Assembly: GCF_018918095.1 (NCBI RefSeq)
Contig: NZ_JAHLPV010000009.1
Coordinates: forward strand, 25,909-89,908
Direction: 5' to 3'
DNA length: 64,000 bases
From: Acetivibrio sp. MSJd-27
GTDB taxonomy: Bacteria > Bacillota > Clostridia > UMGS1840 > HGM11507
The first letter of the stretch is position 1; each line of letters begins with the position of its first letter. The position numbers were made by a program, and so were the translations under genes. Below, piece by piece: positions 34,924-43,715 of this stretch. Below the pieces are notes generated by a model, which did no database searches, was not told where the DNA came from, and saw only the letters and a list, made by a program, of their open reading frames with translations.

Positions 34924-35760
34924 TTATAAGCCCATCATTTCACGGATAATTCGGTCGCTCATCTTAACCGCACCGACAAGCACAAGCATATTGAATACCA
35001 GTTCGCCGATATATGCCCATACCTGAGTAACGGCTGCTGCGTCAGGGTTCACTACCGGCGGCGTAGAAGCAAATAGGGAGAAGATGATACAAGCAAGTAC
35101 AATTACTGCTCCCTCAAGCAAAACGGCACAGTAGCTCTTTATAAAGCTCTTACCCACATTCTGCGACGGTTCTCCGGCAAATGTGGAAAGCGGTATCGGA
35201 GCGAGAGCAGTGTACATATACAGCTTGAAAAATCGTCCGTACACCGTCATTATCATAATGAACGACAAGACCGTGATAAACAGTCCGCCGATAAGAGTAA
35301 CCGCCCACAATGGGATACTTTCAAAAAATCCGCAGCTTTCAATGGTTGTTACCATTTCAGCAGGTAAAGTTGTTTGATTGGGCGTACCGAATCCCGCAGA
35401 TGTCATAATGGTTGAAATCGTACCTTGTACGATGTCGAACAGGGCAAGCATAAGCTCCAGCCCGTAGGTAATCACACCTTTGGCAATGGCAAAGCGGATA
35501 AACAGCTTTAATGCGTGTTCCGGTTTCTTTACATCGGTAAAACTTCCGCAGGTGCGAACCACACCGACAACAAAAAACAGAACAAGCAGGGCAAGACCGA
35601 TAGCCTGAACTGCTCCGTTGATATTCACCATTACCGACCAAATACTGCCGCCTTTGAACTGTTGCGGCGAAGTGGTTAGCAACTGCCATATTTCCGAAAG
35701 CTTGCTGTTCCAAGTTTCAAGGGCATTTTCGAGGTTCTGAACTACCCAGTTATCACTCAT
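34924..35760 (-). CDS. VirB6/TrbL-like polytopic membrane protein
   Basis: The 278-residue protein has about six membrane segments (AIGLALLVLFFVVGV, GVITYGLELMLALFDIV, ALIGGLFITVLSFIMIM and others) and the FAGEPSQNVGKSFIKSY loop typical of the clostridial TrbL/CD0411 group. It should form the inner membrane channel of the conjugation system. Spacing and direction place it in the transfer operon after Maff2. Confidence 0.85.
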   Translation of the reverse strand: MSDNWVVQNLENALETWNSKLSEIWQLLTTSPQQFKGGSIWSVMVNINGAVQAIGLALLVLFFVVGVVRTCGSFTDVKKPEHALKLFIRFAIAKGVITYGLELMLALFDIVQGTISTIMTSAGFGTPNQTTLPAEMVTTIESCGFFESIPLWAVTLIGGLFITVLSFIMIMTVYGRFFKLYMYTALAPIPLSTFAGEPSQNVGKSFIKSYCAVLLEGAVIVLACIIFSLFASTPPVVNPDAAAVTQVWAYIGELVFNMLVLVGAVKMSDRIIREMMGL

Positions 35761-35833
35761 CTGTTTGCACCTCCTTTAAGATTAGGGGCATACCTGAAAT
35801 GCCAGGTATGCCCCGTTTGATAACTGTGTTCTC

Positions 35834-36193
35834 TTAACCGGTAATAAGGGTAAGGATTTCCTTTGCAAAGGTAATGATGATACCGCCTGCAAGAGTCAGG
35901 AAACCGTTGGCTCTCTGAGACGGGTCGTGAGACTTCAAAGAGAGACCGACCTGAACGATACCGAAGCCAAGCAGGATAAGACCGATGGCACGGATAAGAC
36001 CGAAGATGAAATCGGACAGATTGTTGACTACGGTAATCGGGTCGCTGGCGGCAAAAGCGGTAACGCTCATACCGCAAACAAGAGTTGCTGCTGCGATTAC
36101 GGCGCAGTAAGCACGGAAGCCTTTCTGAACCTTTCCGGTCATAGGCAGCTTCTGAGTAGTTTTCTTTTCGTTGTTCTTCTTAAAAATGTTCAT
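35834..36193 (-). CDS. Maff2-family protein (VirB2-like small membrane protein)
   Basis: The 119-residue protein has a long N-terminal basic region, a signal-type segment ending AFAASDP, and two hydrophobic helices (FIFGLIRAIGLILLGFGIV; LTLAGGIIITFAKEILTLI). This layout with a leader and two helices matches Maff2 proteins and resembles VirB2 pilins, so it may build an extracellular or channel component. It is between the VirD4 and VirB6-like genes. Confidence 0.85.
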   Translation of the reverse strand: MNIFKKNNEKKTTQKLPMTGKVQKGFRAYCAVIAAATLVCGMSVTAFAASDPITVVNNLSDFIFGLIRAIGLILLGFGIVQVGLSLKSHDPSQRANGFLTLAGGIIITFAKEILTLITG

Positions 36194-36207
36194 TGTGTTT
36201 TCCTCCG

Positions 36208-38004
36208 TTAAAATAAGTTTTTATTCACTTCAAAATCCTCATCGGACAGAAGTTCGTAATTGGTTTCTCCGTAGCTTTCCTCCGGAAGTTCTTCCGGGTC
36301 AATAGAAAGAACGGAAATTGATGAGTGCTTGATGGTCACTTCGCCGTGTTTATATGCAGAAGCCTTTCCATCGGTTGTAAGTGCCACATTCGGGTGCTTC
36401 AAGATGTCGTACTTGAAGTCCATAACGGGGCGTTCTCCACGAATAAACAGAATTGCATATTGGTTATCAAGCATACGAACCTCATCAGGAGTAAGAAGCT
36501 CTCGACCGCTAATCTGATAATTTGTGGAGTAGTTGCCGCTTCGACCGGTACTTTTTCCGAAAGTGTTGGTATCAATGGTTTCCTTGCCGAGAAGCTCGGA
36601 CACATATTTGTGGGTGCTTTGCTCGTTGCCGCCGAGATATAAAAACTCGTCGCAGTTACCTACAATGCTTTCCCATTGCTTTTCAAACAAGGCTTTAAGC
36701 TGTGCCAAGTTCTGCAAGATAATACTTACCGATACCCCACGGGAACGCATAACCGAAAGAATTTTGTCGAAGTCATCAGGGAGTGAAACATTCGCAAACT
36801 CGTCCATCAAAAAATGAACGGGAACGGGAAGCGAGCCGCCGTGAATATGGTCGGCAGCATAAAACAACTGCTGAAAAAGCTGTGTGTAAAGGATAGATAC
36901 CAAGAAGTTAAAGCTGGAATCGTTATCCGGTATCAAAGCGAACAGAGCGACCTTTTTCTCTCCGAGTGACGGGAGGTCAAGCTCGTCTGTGGTGGTTAAA
37001 GAAGCAAGACTTTCAAGGTTGAACTTTTCCAGTCTTGCCGCAAGGGTTATCTGTATGGACTTTAAGGTTTTCGCCGCACCTGAATGATAGGAACGGTAAT
37101 ACTTCAAAGCAATGTGGTCGGGATTCGACATCTCCAATTCCGCAAACAGTTCATCAAGAGGAGAAGGTCTTGTGTCCTCCTCGTCCTCAATCGCACCGGC
37201 TCTGAGCATTTCCATTATCATTGCAAAGTTCTGTTCATCTTCGGGTGCTTCATAATGAAGATAAAATACAAGTGCAAGCAAAAGCATTGAAGCCGAGGTA
37301 TCCCAAAAGGGGTCTTGTGATTGACTTCCTTTCGGAGTGGTACTCTTAAAAAGGTTCGTCACGAGCTTTTGCACATCGTTGTCATTCTGCAAATAGACAA
37401 ACGGGTTATAGCAATGGCTTTTCTCCATTGAAATCAAATCGAGAACACGGACTTCATAGCCTTTGCTTTCAAGCAGCTTTCCGGTATCTCGGAGAATTTC
37501 GCCCTTTGGGTCAAGAATGACAAATGATGTGTTGCACTGCATAAGATTCGGCTTGCAGTAAAACCTTGTCTTACCGGCTCCCGAACCGCCGCACACAAGG
37601 GTGTTTAAGTTTCTTCGGTGTTTCTTCGCATTGAGTCCGATACAGACATTTTGCGTCATCAGCTTATTTGCAGAAGCCGGAGACTGTCTGTATTTTTTGT
37701 TTACGGCTCTTGCATTGCCCCATTTTGCAGAACCGTGTTCTTCACGCCTTCGGTAATTCTTCTGTGTTGAGAAGTAAATCCCAATACCCATTGCATAGCA
37801 GAGAAGCAAAACGAGGACAGTTTTTAGGCTGTCCTCGCATAGCTCAATATGAAATGGTTCGTTGAACGCTGTTAATAGGCTCGGCAGTATTTCCGGCAAT
37901 CCTCCTTTTACAGAGGGTGCAATCAGAAGTGCCAGCCATACGACCGGGATAATACCGATGACGGAAAGAATAATAGCAGACTGCCTCTCGTTATCTCGAT
38001 TCAC
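36208..38004 (-). CDS. VirD4/TraG type IV coupling protein
   Basis: The 598-residue protein has two N-terminal membrane helices, Walker A CGGSGAGKTRF, Walker B segment HFLMDEFANV, and the LGGNEQSTHKYVS region of TraG/VirD4 coupling proteins. It brings the relaxase-DNA complex to the channel. The start chosen is GTG at 38004 (VNRDNERQS) after AAAAGGAA; it overlaps the stop of the 67-residue gene by 14 bases. The longer open frame to 38082 lies inside that gene and is unlikely. Confidence 0.93.
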   Translation of the reverse strand: MNRDNERQSAIILSVIGIIPVVWLALLIAPSVKGGLPEILPSLLTAFNEPFHIELCEDSLKTVLVLLLCYAMGIGIYFSTQKNYRRREEHGSAKWGNARAVNKKYRQSPASANKLMTQNVCIGLNAKKHRRNLNTLVCGGSGAGKTRFYCKPNLMQCNTSFVILDPKGEILRDTGKLLESKGYEVRVLDLISMEKSHCYNPFVYLQNDNDVQKLVTNLFKSTTPKGSQSQDPFWDTSASMLLLALVFYLHYEAPEDEQNFAMIMEMLRAGAIEDEEDTRPSPLDELFAELEMSNPDHIALKYYRSYHSGAAKTLKSIQITLAARLEKFNLESLASLTTTDELDLPSLGEKKVALFALIPDNDSSFNFLVSILYTQLFQQLFYAADHIHGGSLPVPVHFLMDEFANVSLPDDFDKILSVMRSRGVSVSIILQNLAQLKALFEKQWESIVGNCDEFLYLGGNEQSTHKYVSELLGKETIDTNTFGKSTGRSGNYSTNYQISGRELLTPDEVRMLDNQYAILFIRGERPVMDFKYDILKHPNVALTTDGKASAYKHGEVTIKHSSISVLSIDPEELPEESYGETNYELLSDEDFEVNKNLF

Positions 38005-38194
38005 AGGAGCGTTCCTTTTCGATAACTTTGAACTTTTTCTTTGGGGCAGTTCCGACCTTGATGATAAGGTCGTCCACCGCATCGGTAGATTTGCCCTCGT
38101 TCATCAAATCTGTTTTCTCGTCGTTGAGAGAACGGATAATAATGCCGTGTTCATAATCGTCCAATGCGATATGATACATTTCTTCCTTCGCCAT
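37991..38194 (-). CDS. Small conserved ICE protein, paralogue of the 62142 product
   Basis: The 67-residue protein has the pattern YHIALDDYEHGIIIRSL, then STDAVDDLIIKV and KKKFKV. A close relative is encoded at 62142-62321 near the right end of the same ICE (YHLYLSKDEYSEVLQSL, YTDAADDILCKV, KRKFKI). It precedes VirD4 and overlaps it. No function is known; the paralogy suggests an ICE-specific regulatory or structural role. Confidence 0.7.
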   Translation of the reverse strand: MAKEEMYHIALDDYEHGIIIRSLNDEKTDLMNEGKSTDAVDDLIIKVGTAPKKKFKVIEKERSCESR

Positions 38195-38203
38195 AGTCTC
38201 ACC

Positions 38204-39088
38204 TTATCTTTCGTAGTCTTTGCTTCGTTCCTGCTTTTTCTTGTAAAGCTCATCGGAAACACGGGAGTGAATATCCGCCATTGCGTTTCTCGTTTTGGAA
38301 AGCTCATAGCGAATGTCCTTCGGCTCTTTGCCGGCGAGCTTTTCAGGGATACGGTTGATAGCAAAATTCTGTGTATCGACGCCGTACTTTTTGCAAAGCA
38401 TATAGCCGATACATACTGCCTGAAAGCCCATATCCGCTCTGCTGTAACTGTCGCTGTTGATAGAGAGCTGTGCGTGGCCAAGCTCCTGTGCTACGCACTG
38501 AGCGACCGCTACGCTGTCTCCCACATCACGCTTTACATACAAGGTCTGTTCCTCGTTGTTATAAAACGCCGCCATATTGGGATACGGAAGCTCATTTGTT
38601 GCTTCCACTTCAACCGGGGAAGAATCCAGCATAACGGTAATGAGTGCTTTCGGGTCACGGTTGACAGTCGGTGCAGGCGGTCTTTTGCCGTTGGTCTGCG
38701 AAACATCAAAGACCTTTTTCACATTGTAGGAAATGCCGGTCGTACCGTCTTTCTTTGCATACTCGACAGGTTCAAGAATGGAAATGCTTTTCGCACCTTT
38801 CTGAATTTTCACATTATCTTTGCTCCAGTCATCAAAGTTTTTAAGCTGGCTTGCTTCGGGAAGCTGCTTGAAAATCAGAAGTGCGTTGACCGCAGAGTAT
38901 CTGTCAAGACGGCTCTGCGTATCAAGGAAGGCTTTGAACTTTTCCGGGTCGGAAACAATCGCCTTTGCGGTGTCGTCCGCCATCTGATATACGGCTTCTT
39001 TTTCAGCCTTCATCTTCTCGGCATATTCCTCTTTGGAAAGTCGTTTGCTCTGCTGTCCTGCCTTAGCAGGGGTAAAATTGTTTGTCAT
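38204..39088 (-). CDS. ArdC-like / zincin-like ICE protein
   Basis: The 294-residue protein has an ArdC N-terminal-like region (FLDTQSRLDRYSAVNALLIF, then KGAKSISILEPVEY), which in ArdC binds single-stranded DNA, and a C-terminal metallopeptidase-like region. The expected HExxH there reads QELGHA, so the first zinc ligand is replaced by Gln and catalysis is doubtful. It follows the PcfB-like gene and precedes VirD4. It may protect or coat the transferred strand. Confidence 0.65.
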   Translation of the reverse strand: MTNNFTPAKAGQQSKRLSKEEYAEKMKAEKEAVYQMADDTAKAIVSDPEKFKAFLDTQSRLDRYSAVNALLIFKQLPEASQLKNFDDWSKDNVKIQKGAKSISILEPVEYAKKDGTTGISYNVKKVFDVSQTNGKRPPAPTVNRDPKALITVMLDSSPVEVEATNELPYPNMAAFYNNEEQTLYVKRDVGDSVAVAQCVAQELGHAQLSINSDSYSRADMGFQAVCIGYMLCKKYGVDTQNFAINRIPEKLAGKEPKDIRYELSKTRNAMADIHSRVSDELYKKKQERSKDYER

Positions 39089-39093
39089 TGTGA

Positions 39094-39888
39094 TTACCTC
39101 TCTTTCACATTTTTGCTTTTAGGTTTCGGCTGCTGGTGTACGGTCTGTGCCGGGGCGTTCTTGACTTCCGGCTTTGATACCTCCGGCTCTTTGCGTTCTG
39201 CTTCTTTCTGCTGCTTGGACTGTGCCTTATATCGGTCAAGCTTTGCTTTTACCGACGGCTTTCTCTGTCTGTCGCTTACAGTACCCTTATCAGTTTGCAT
39301 ATCTACCGGCTCGGAGTCGTGCCTTGACGGAGGGTTTTTGTCCGTTTTGGCGACTGTGGGGTTTGACTGGGAATACCCCTCTTTCTGAATAGGTTTTCTG
39401 ACGGCTTCCTCAGTGATGATTTCGTTTTTGGTTTTCGTCGGCTTGTCTTTCTCCAAAGCTTCACGCTTTTCGACAGCCTTCTGAGACTCGGTGACAATCG
39501 CAGCCTTATCAACTTTACCGAGTTCAAATCTCTCAACGATTCTCTGAATTTTGGAAGCGTCCTCTGCACGGGCAATAATATCAATCGGGACATTATCGCC
39601 CTTTGTGTTTTTATCCCTGAGTACGCAGTAGAGAACGCCGTAGCGTTTTGCCTGCTCGGTAAACTTCTTCAAGTCCTTGTTGGGGATAGAAAACACCTTC
39701 AGCTCCTTGCCCGACTTAATCATATTAGTAAGTCGAGCCTTGCCTTTTGTTTTCTGTTCCTGTTTGAGAACAGAGACTAAAAGAACGGCAATATTCTTTG
39801 CTGCCGCTCCGCTTAATTTTGCGGCTACTTCAAAGCCTTCAAGCGATAGCCTGACGACCTGTTCTGCCGCATCACCTCCGTTTGTCAT
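39094..39888 (-). CDS. PcfB/DUF3801-family protein
   Basis: The 264-residue protein begins with the DUF3801 core (EQVVRLSLEGFEVAAKLSGAAAKNIAVLL, with FTEQAKRYGVLYCVLRD), followed by a charged, Pro/Lys-rich tail. In pCF10, PcfB works with the coupling protein PcfC and the relaxosome. It lies between the relaxase and the coupling protein genes here, which fits an adaptor linking DNA processing to VirD4. It overlaps the relaxase stop by 17 bases. Confidence 0.8.
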   Translation of the reverse strand: MTNGGDAAEQVVRLSLEGFEVAAKLSGAAAKNIAVLLVSVLKQEQKTKGKARLTNMIKSGKELKVFSIPNKDLKKFTEQAKRYGVLYCVLRDKNTKGDNVPIDIIARAEDASKIQRIVERFELGKVDKAAIVTESQKAVEKREALEKDKPTKTKNEIITEEAVRKPIQKEGYSQSNPTVAKTDKNPPSRHDSEPVDMQTDKGTVSDRQRKPSVKAKLDRYKAQSKQQKEAERKEPEVSKPEVKNAPAQTVHQQPKPKSKNVKER

Positions 39889-41242
39889 TACGGTTCTGCT
39901 CCTTTCGTTCTTGTTTTTCTTCGTAAACTCTTACCGTTTCAAGGTTGGCTTCAATAACCTTTGACCTTTCGGCTATGTCATCACAAAGACCGACCTCTTT
40001 GCGGAGAGTCCACAGCTTGCTCGTGATTGCCGTAATCTGCTCTTTGACATTTGATAGCTCATCGTCACTCAAATTTCTTCTTAACTGTTTTCGCAGGTGC
40101 GTTCTATCGTCAGTCAAGGATTTGATTTGCGACAACACGGACTCTTTATATGAGAAAAGCTGCTCGTCGGTAGAAATGTTCTCCCGTCCAAGCAGCCTTG
40201 TCTCCTGAGTGATTTTGTCGAGCTTCAGCAAATCTTCTTTCAAAAGATAGTGAAGCCTTGCGGTATTCTGTTTTTTGTACTTCGGCAGATAACCCAGCTT
40301 ATAGCAGTAATGCAGATACAGCCCATACAGTCCGCCGACCTTTTTGACTTTGTGTTCTCTTGTGGGCATTCGGTACTGCCTGACTCTTACCGTTTCCTTT
40401 GCAAAAGGAACGATAAGAACCTTTTGATTTTCCGTCAGCCTACGCTTGATTGCGTCCTCGGTATAATTCTCTCCGAGTGATTTAAGTCGTATCGGCTTCT
40501 TGTATCCTTTCGGGACAATCGTCCAATACTTTCGACTGTCGCTGAGACAATGTTCATAGCCCATCTGAGTCAGGATATAATCAAAGGTCTTTAAGTTGGT
40601 GCTGTGTGCAATCGCTTCATCAATGGCGTCACGGGTCATTGAATATCGGCTCGGCATACCGGCTTGTTCCTGCTTGTAGTAATAAGAGGATTGCTTACTG
40701 CGGTTTGGGTTCGGATTGTAATACAGTCCGTACTTTTCACAAAGGCAGTCGGCAACCAAACGAAACTTGAACCACGCTTTTTCGTCGCCCCATAACCGCT
40801 TGCCGTCCACAAAGGAAACGGAGTTTATTACATAATGACAGTGCAGGTGTTTCGTGTTCAGATGAGTAGTAACCACCACCTGAAATCTTTTGCCCCACAC
40901 TTCGTTTGCAAATTCCATTCCGATTTTCTGTGCAAGCTCCGGGGATATGTCCTGTTCCTTAAAGCTCAGGTATCCGTGATAGGCTTGAATGCCGTCGTCT
41001 TTGCCGTATGCTTTTTTTACAGATATAAACTGGTCTCTTGCGGTCGCAGGGTTGCAGTTGATACCCTCTACGAAAAACTCACGCTCGGTTTTTTCTTCGT
41101 CCTTTGCATAGCTGAGAACATCACGGAGAGCCTGATACTGTTCCTCGGTGTAAATGTCTGCCGCCGTCTTTTCGGGATTGGCGGCATAGTCGATTACCTG
41201 ACCGAGCCTTGATGTGACCGACCACAATTTACTTACTGCCAT
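39872..41242 (-). CDS. MOBP-type relaxase
   Basis: The 456-residue protein is a relaxase/mobilisation nuclease. Near the N-terminus it has an early Tyr region (QVIDYAANPEKT) and the three-His metal motif VVTTHLNTKHLHCHYVIN. It nicks at oriT, stays bound to the 5' end and leads the strand into the recipient. The C-terminal half is coiled and charged. MobC overlaps its start by 10 bases, as usual for a relaxosome pair, and the candidate oriT lies just beyond at 41720-41830. Confidence 0.93.
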   Translation of the reverse strand: MAVSKLWSVTSRLGQVIDYAANPEKTAADIYTEEQYQALRDVLSYAKDEEKTEREFFVEGINCNPATARDQFISVKKAYGKDDGIQAYHGYLSFKEQDISPELAQKIGMEFANEVWGKRFQVVVTTHLNTKHLHCHYVINSVSFVDGKRLWGDEKAWFKFRLVADCLCEKYGLYYNPNPNRSKQSSYYYKQEQAGMPSRYSMTRDAIDEAIAHSTNLKTFDYILTQMGYEHCLSDSRKYWTIVPKGYKKPIRLKSLGENYTEDAIKRRLTENQKVLIVPFAKETVRVRQYRMPTREHKVKKVGGLYGLYLHYCYKLGYLPKYKKQNTARLHYLLKEDLLKLDKITQETRLLGRENISTDEQLFSYKESVLSQIKSLTDDRTHLRKQLRRNLSDDELSNVKEQITAITSKLWTLRKEVGLCDDIAERSKVIEANLETVRVYEEKQERKEQNRNDKRR

Positions 41243-41574
41243 TTCATATCGCTCTTATCGGGTCTTAAAAAAGTACGCTCCACATCAGCCTGAAACTTGT
41301 GCCAACGCTCGGCTTCCTTTTTGAGCTGCGGTGCGTCCACAAATCCGAGGGTGTTTGCTTTCGCCGCAAGCTGATTGATGTTGTTGCCGATAGCGGAAAG
41401 CTCACGCATAACATCGTAAAATCTTTCATCGGGCTTTTCTCTCGGCTCGTATCCTCTGAGAAGCAAACGGATAAGTCCGCCTTCGGAAAGACACGCCCGC
41501 TTTGCTTTTTTCTGCAAATCCTGAGCTTCTGCCTTGTTCATCAGAATGTGCTTTTCAATGTTTCTCTTGCTCAT
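41233..41574 (-). CDS. MobC-like relaxosome accessory protein
   Basis: The 113-residue protein has a ribbon-helix-helix-like N-terminus (KHILMNKAEAQDLQKKAKRA) and the MobC signature EIGNNINQLA-like segment (LSAIGNNINQLAAKAN). MobC proteins help strand opening at oriT and assist the relaxase. It is translationally coupled with the relaxase. The DUF3789 gene upstream overlaps its start by 20 bases. Confidence 0.88.
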   Translation of the reverse strand: MSKRNIEKHILMNKAEAQDLQKKAKRACLSEGGLIRLLLRGYEPREKPDERFYDVMRELSAIGNNINQLAAKANTLGFVDAPQLKKEAERWHKFQADVERTFLRPDKSDMKWQ

Positions 41575-41698
41575 TTTTATCGCTGTCCTTTCTGTAAATA
41601 TAGTGTCTGTCCCGGTTTATCTGAAACAGGCACATTGTTGTTACTCCGAAAAAGCCGCCGATGAGTAACCCGGCGGCGACCAATACTATCTCCCGCAA
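41555..41698 (-). CDS. DUF3789-family small membrane protein
   Basis: This 47-residue gene is shorter than the usual ORF cut-off. It starts at TTG (41698) eight bases after AAAGGAG and reads REIVLVAAGLLIGGFFGVTT, then CLFQINRDRHY. One membrane helix with G-xx-G-FFG-V-TxMCL-x-QI-R is the DUF3789 signature. It is the first gene after the candidate oriT and overlaps mobC. Function is unknown. Confidence 0.7.
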   Translation of the reverse strand: MREIVLVAAGLLIGGFFGVTTMCLFQINRDRHYIYRKDSDKNEQEKH

Positions 41699-41719
41699 AG
41701 CTTATGCTCCTTTCTTGCT

Positions 41720-41830
41720 TGGGGTATTAGGGGCAACCCCTAACGAGTGTACCGTTTTGGACATTCCTGTCCATAAATGGTCTGCTCGCTAAGATTATGC
41801 AGACACTCAGGGTTGCCCCATAGATTGACT
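41720..41830. other. Candidate origin of transfer (oriT)
   Basis: The intergenic region beside mobC and the relaxase holds TTAGGGGCAACCCCTAA (41727-41743, a 7-bp inverted repeat), GGACATTCCTGTCC (41759-41772), and a long-range pair GGGGCAACCC (41730-41739) / GGGTTGCCCC (41810-41819). Position, non-coding status and repeats fit an oriT of the Tn1549-type MobC/relaxase pair. The nick site is not determined. Confidence 0.55.
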
Positions 41831-41831
41831 C

Positions 41832-42749
41832 TTATCTCTCCATATCCTTTGAGACAGGCTTATACGGCTTTGCTTCAATACCGTCCATAGACTTGTTAAA
41901 CCTCTCCGGGTATTTGAACTTTTCCTCGTACTTACGAGCCAGTTCTTTCGGCATACTGAGAAACTTTTCCGACTCAATCGGTGCGTATGCAATGAAGAAC
42001 TTGCCGGCAATAATGTCGAGCATTTCACGGTTGCTGTCGTCTTTCACATAACATTTTTCAATCTTCCAACCGTCCTTGCCGCCGTGTTCATCAGCCATAT
42101 ATGCTTCCAGTCGCACACATTTATCCGAGCCGTCAAGGGAAGAAGCATAGATAGAATATCCGCCCATACCCTCAATGAAAGCCTTGTTGTTACTGCTGAC
42201 AACATAGGTTCTTTGTTCCTCTGTGTAAGGCTTGTCAAAGCTGTCAGCCGTAAAAACAATATATCCGGTCGTGTGTGTTCTTTCTTTTTCTGCCTGCCGG
42301 AAATGAGCTTTCAACTGCGGATAACTCATCTCAACATTCTCAGGCTCGGAATAAACTGCCCTGTTCAGAGGCATACCGTTCATCTTTCCTTCCTCGTTGC
42401 AGATGATGGCAACCTCGTCCTCAAAGGGCATATATTCTTCAATATCTCCCTCCACAAGAGACTGCATTGCTTCCAGCGTATCCTCAATTTCAATGAGCTT
42501 CGGATACCTGCCCGGCTCAACGAGAATGACGGAAATCTTCTCCGGTGCTTCGACCTTTTCAAAGGTATCTTCGTGAATATTCAAAGCGAGGGAGCTTCCG
42601 TTTTCCCAACTCATATGAATCTGTCCGGCGTCGTCAACGAACTTAACCGTTCCTTTCAGACCGTATGGCATTTGACTTTCGCCAGCCATTTCAGTGAGTA
42701 CAATCTGCGTACCCTCCGGGTACATTTCTCTGATTTCTTTTAGTTTCAT
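41832..42749 (-). CDS. DUF4314/DUF3846 ICE protein
   Basis: The 305-residue soluble protein begins with a DUF4314-like SH3-type domain (GTQIVLTEMAG, GTVKFVDDAGQIHMSWENGSSLAL) followed by DUF3846 (ISVILVEPGRYPKLIEIEDTLEAMQSLV, then EEYMPFEDEVAIICNEEGK, PLNRAVY). These domains are associated with clostridial conjugative elements and have no known activity. It is translated from the same operon as the TOPRIM protein, whose stop it overlaps by 4 bases. Confidence 0.75.
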   Translation of the reverse strand: MKLKEIREMYPEGTQIVLTEMAGESQMPYGLKGTVKFVDDAGQIHMSWENGSSLALNIHEDTFEKVEAPEKISVILVEPGRYPKLIEIEDTLEAMQSLVEGDIEEYMPFEDEVAIICNEEGKMNGMPLNRAVYSEPENVEMSYPQLKAHFRQAEKERTHTTGYIVFTADSFDKPYTEEQRTYVVSSNNKAFIEGMGGYSIYASSLDGSDKCVRLEAYMADEHGGKDGWKIEKCYVKDDSNREMLDIIAGKFFIAYAPIESEKFLSMPKELARKYEEKFKYPERFNKSMDGIEAKPYKPVSKDMER

Positions 42750-43699
42750 CGTGCAAAACTCCTTTCGGTTTTATCTTTTATCCCTAAGCGTTTACAAAGA
42801 AAGTCGTTGACATCTTTCCCGTATTGGGGAGGGTCGTCAACGACTTCATACTTGTCTGAGAGAATCGTCTGCAACGCTTTGGTCGCTTTTCTTCCGGCAA
42901 TATCATTGTCCAAATGAAGAACAATTCGCCTGATTGTTTTATCCTTTTCAAGCAGCCTGCCAAGTGTAACAGGCACTTTCGAGTCCTCGATTTTCTGCTT
43001 TGGGGAATACACTCCCGCAAGAGAAACAAGGTTAAACTGTCGCCAGTCTTTGCCCTCCAGCTTCATCAAAGTTGCATAGGAAAGCAGGTCAATGGCACAC
43101 TCAAAAAGATGAACCTCTCCGGTGTTTTCGGCAGTCAGGCGGAAAGAATATTGCTTTTTACTGCCGGTGCAGTCGCCCATAATCCTTGATTGATTTGTTG
43201 CTCTGTATGCGGCGTATTTAGGTTCTTTGTTTTCGTCATAGCCGATAAAAACAGCATTGTGATACGGAAGCGACTCAATGATTAGCTCCTGTTCCAAGCA
43301 GTAATTGATGATTTCATAATCAATCCCACGCCCGAAAAGGTAATCAAATACCACATCGGTAGTGGGACTTTTTTGGGGCAGAAGCAATGGCTGTTCCTCA
43401 TAGCTTTTGATATTTTCGCAAGTAGGAAAGCTGACTGAACCGTTTCCCATAATGGTCTGAACCGCACCTACAAAATCCATTCCACGGACTTTGATAAGGT
43501 AATCGAGGGCGGATTTGCCCCCGATACCTCTCGACCACCACATCCATTTTCCATTGGAAATCTTTAAGCTGTCGTGGGTTCTTGTGGTGTATGTGTTGCT
43601 TGAAAACTTAACAAGCTCGCCCGGTTCATACTCTCTGAGATAGGTTAATAAGTCCATTCGTTTGGCTTCGGTTATGACCTCCGGTGCAATATACGGCAT
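42746..43699 (-). CDS. DUF3991/TOPRIM primase-like protein
   Basis: The 317-residue protein has an N-terminal DUF3991 region (KFSSNTYTTRTHDSLKISNGKW, GGKSALDYLIKVRG) and a C-terminal TOPRIM fold with an early Glu (HLFECAIDLLSYATL) and DND in IVLHLDNDIAGRKA. Such proteins resemble DnaG primases and may start replication of the transferred strand or of the excised circle. The ATG at 43699 follows GGCGGTGATAATT. It sits between two ICE proteins in the conserved block after the methylase/helicase gene. Confidence 0.8.
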   Translation of the reverse strand: MPYIAPEVITEAKRMDLLTYLREYEPGELVKFSSNTYTTRTHDSLKISNGKWMWWSRGIGGKSALDYLIKVRGMDFVGAVQTIMGNGSVSFPTCENIKSYEEQPLLLPQKSPTTDVVFDYLFGRGIDYEIINYCLEQELIIESLPYHNAVFIGYDENKEPKYAAYRATNQSRIMGDCTGSKKQYSFRLTAENTGEVHLFECAIDLLSYATLMKLEGKDWRQFNLVSLAGVYSPKQKIEDSKVPVTLGRLLEKDKTIRRIVLHLDNDIAGRKATKALQTILSDKYEVVDDPPQYGKDVNDFLCKRLGIKDKTERSFAR

Positions 43700-43715
43700 A
43701 ATTATCACCGCCGTT

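Noticed and set aside
37862..39388. 508-codon plus-strand frame
   Set aside because: Antisense to four overlapping transfer genes with clear homologies and ribosome sites.
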